Origin: an uncultured Hyphomicrobium sp.
Lineage (GTDB): Bacteria; Pseudomonadota; Alphaproteobacteria; Rhizobiales; Hyphomicrobiaceae
Assembly: GCA_934555825.1 (NCBI GenBank)
Contig: CAKTFJ010000001.1
Span: 434,001-498,000 of the forward strand
Direction of reading: 5' to 3'
DNA: 64,000 nt
Below, piece after piece: positions 62,330 through 64,000 of the stretch. Below the pieces are notes generated by a model. The model had not been told where the DNA came from, did not search any database, and worked only from the letters and a program-made list of their open reading frames with translations. Position numbers and translations under genes: made by a program. Within the stretch, counting starts at the first letter, position 1, and each line of letters starts with the position of its first letter.

Positions 62330-63736
62330 TCAGACGCTGAGCAGGAGATGCTCCCGCTCCCAAGGGCTGATCACACGCATGAACTCTTCAAACTCACTGC
62401 GCTTGAGCTGCAGGTAGACATCGCAGAAGCGCTTGTTCAGCACTTCGTGCAGATCGTTTGAGTCCTCGAAGGCTGTGAGACTTTCGAGAAGGCCGCGCGG
62501 AAGCTGATGATCGTTGCGATAGGCGTTGCCGATGACAGGCTCGCGCGGCTTCAATGCGTTTTTCATGCCGACGTAGCCGCAGGCGAGGCTGGCGGCCAAG
62601 GCGACGTATGGGTTCGAATCCGCACCCGCGAGCCGGTTCTCGACACGGCGTGCACCGGGCGGGGACACGGGGACGCGAAGGCCGGCCGAGCGGTTGTCAT
62701 GGCCCCACTCCACATTGATGGGGGCTGCGCCGTTCGGCACGAGGCGCCGGTAGGAATTGACGTAGGGTGCGAGCAGGCACAGCACGGACGGCAAATAGGT
62801 CTGCTGGCCGGCGAGGAAGTGGAAGAAGAGCTTGCTCGGCATCCCGTTTTCGTCGGTGAAAACGTTGCGGCCTGTTTTCACGTCCACGACGCTCTGGTGA
62901 ATGTGCATGGCGCTGCCGGGCTCGTTGGCGAGCGGCTTCGCCATGAAGGTGGCGTAGCAGTTGTGGGTGAACGCCGCCTCGCGGATCGTGCGCTTGAAGA
63001 GGAAGATCTGATCGGCAAGATCGACGGGATCGCCGTGCACGAGATTGATTTCGAGCTGAGCGGCGCCGCCTTCCTGGATGATGGTGTCGATCTTGAGATA
63101 TTGCCGTTCGGCGAAGTCGTAGATGTCGTCCACGATCTTGTCGTACTCGTCGACGGCGCCGAGGCTGTAGGACTGGCGCCCTGCGCCTGGGCGGCCCGAG
63201 CGACCTGTCGGCGGCTCCAGCGGATAGTCGGGGTCGGGGTTCGGCTTCGTCAGGTAGAACTCGAGCTCTGGCGCGACGACGGGCTTCCAGCCTTCGCGCG
63301 CGTAAAGCTCGACGATGCGTTTCAGAACGTTGCGGGGGGCGATCTCGACCGGCTCGCCGTTCTGCCATTGGGCATCGTGAATGACCTGCGCGGTCGGGCT
63401 CGATGCCCACGGCGCGGGGCGTATGGTTGCGAGATCCGGCACCATGCGCAGATCGCTTTCCGCGTACAGGATCTGCTGCTCGCCGTCTTCGAAGCCGACG
63501 TAGTCGCCGGTGATGGTCTGGTGGAAAATCGAGATCGGCAAATGCACCGCGCCGAGCTGTGCGAACTTTTCGGCCGGCATGGTCTTGCCGCGGGCGACGC
63601 CGGCGATGTCGGGCACCGCGCAATCCACTTCCTCGATCCGGTGATAGCGGAGCCAGGCGGAGAGCTCTTCAGGCGTGGTGCCGACCGTGAAGGTTTCGGG
63701 GGTCGTGTCGGCGATCGCTCCGGTGTCCGGTGACAT
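62330..63736 (-). CDS. Glutamine synthetase-family gamma-glutamylpolyamine synthetase, paralogue 1
   Basis: This 468-residue GS-fold protein is the first gene of the operon. The beta-grasp part carries VDCAVPDIAGVARGKTMP. The catalytic part has APELEFYLTKPN, QEGGAAQLEINLVHGDP, FMAKPLANEPGSAMHIHQSV, and ENRLAGADSNPYVALAASL. Compared with paralogue 2 it has an insertion around residues 175-195 (Pro/Gly/Arg-rich, EPPTGRSGRPGAGRQS) and a different N terminus, so the two probably differ in amine substrate. The start at 63736 follows AAGGGA; upstream sequence to 63838 is Arg-rich noise. A palindrome overlapping a possible promoter lies about 95 bases upstream. Confidence 0.9.
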   Translation of the reverse strand: MSPDTGAIADTTPETFTVGTTPEELSAWLRYHRIEEVDCAVPDIAGVARGKTMPAEKFAQLGAVHLPISIFHQTITGDYVGFEDGEQQILYAESDLRMVPDLATIRPAPWASSPTAQVIHDAQWQNGEPVEIAPRNVLKRIVELYAREGWKPVVAPELEFYLTKPNPDPDYPLEPPTGRSGRPGAGRQSYSLGAVDEYDKIVDDIYDFAERQYLKIDTIIQEGGAAQLEINLVHGDPVDLADQIFLFKRTIREAAFTHNCYATFMAKPLANEPGSAMHIHQSVVDVKTGRNVFTDENGMPSKLFFHFLAGQQTYLPSVLCLLAPYVNSYRRLVPNGAAPINVEWGHDNRSAGLRVPVSPPGARRVENRLAGADSNPYVALAASLACGYVGMKNALKPREPVIGNAYRNDHQLPRGLLESLTAFEDSNDLHEVLNKRFCDVYLQLKRSEFEEFMRVISPWEREHLLLSV

Positions 63737-63829
63737 GAGGGTCCCTTGCTGTTGCGGTGCACGAGCGGCAGTCTGCGACCTACAACGACGGCGCCGCCGG
63801 GGGCAGCTCCCGGGGCGTCCGGCGACAAA

Positions 63830-63847
63830 TGTGATCACAAATTATCG
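63830..63847 (-). promoter_or_regulatory. Palindromic operator and -10 candidate of polyamine operon
   Basis: A perfect 10-bp palindrome TGTGATCACA (63830-63839) lies 94 bases before the first GS gene. Immediately upstream on the minus strand is GATAAT (63847-63842), a 5-of-6 match to the -10 hexamer, so the palindrome would cover the start of transcription, as expected for a repressor site. The palindrome type fits GntR/FadR-like or other dimeric repressors; no regulator gene is in the window. Confidence 0.4.
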
Positions 63848-63939
63848 TCGAACTCAAGCGCTGCCGCACTGCGACAATCCTATACGAAGCCCCAAAAAGC
63901 TCAAAAAACTCTGGCCGCGGTTTATACCGGGCCCTTGGT

Positions 63940-63973
63940 GCTTCAAGTGAGCGCTTCAAGCGGGGTGCTTCAA
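63940..63973. repeat. Three GCTTCAA direct repeats
   Basis: GCTTCAA occurs at 63940-63946, 63953-63959 and 63967-63973, at 13 and 14 base spacing. This is upstream of the polyamine operon or inside a gene beyond the right edge. The regular spacing, longer than one helical turn, could be a regulator array or chance. Confidence 0.3.
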
Positions 63974-64000
63974 AACCGCATCGCCGATGAAGCCCATGCC

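Overview
The window reads as a chromosomal segment of a high-GC alphaproteobacterium, most likely order Hyphomicrobiales and plausibly Hyphomicrobium-like. This is inferred from protein families only: an alphaproteobacterial-type porin, an IalB-family protein, HspQ, SdhE next to recG and mfd, an intracellular PHA depolymerase, and rnr downstream of topA. No rRNA, tRNA, CRISPR array, transposase or integrase was found. Nearly all long open frames opposite the listed genes are GC-driven shadows.

Layout. (1) 1-10.7 kb: rnr (cut by the left edge) and topA on the minus strand, separated by about 6 kb of accessory genes: a small membrane protein with an Na+/solute symporter, an SDR divergent from an AraC regulator, a secreted amidohydrolase and a DUF1523-like membrane protein. 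(2) 11-20 kb: a Cache-domain chemoreceptor, phosphoglycolate phosphatase, rpiA, a BASS/arsenite-type permease, glutathione reductase, a FabG-like SDR and a zinc metallopeptidase. (3) 20-27 kb: an envelope block with glmU and glmS flanked by two SPOR-type proteins, then a DUF502 protein. (4) 27-33.5 kb: recG, sdhE and mfd. (5) 33.5-43.7 kb: a porin, an orphan GIY-YIG protein, an AMP-dependent acyl-CoA ligase, a YejA-like solute-binding protein, IalB, hspQ, a malyl-CoA-lyase-like protein and phaZ. (6) 44-50 kb: a very large transglutaminase/DUF2126 protein, a NarX-type histidine kinase and alanine dehydrogenase. (7) 50-63.7 kb: one long minus-strand run whose first eight genes form a coherent polyamine/GABA/beta-alanine catabolic operon: two gamma-glutamylpolyamine synthetase-type GS proteins, a SpuC-like transaminase, PuuD, GabD, GabT, an omega-amino-acid:pyruvate transaminase and MmsA. 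Behind it lie a GFA-family protein, a cytochrome c', a CBS protein, a class I cytochrome c and a lytic transglycosylase.

How they work together. The operon can route putrescine to GABA and succinate. It can also route the aminopropyl half of spermidine, through beta-alanine and malonate semialdehyde, to acetyl-CoA. The phaZ/CoA-lyase pair concerns PHA and acyl-CoA turnover, and the phaZ upstream region carries three TGC-N3-GCA half-site pairs of the kind expected for a PhaR-type repressor.

The most unusual non-coding signal is a modular structured repeat present at two places (about 19.87-20.07 kb and 40.33-40.69 kb). A conserved head is followed by a 7-bp hairpin that always has an ACTT loop but whose stem pairs covary between copies, and then by a second hairpin and a T-rich tract. 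I cannot assign it to a known family.
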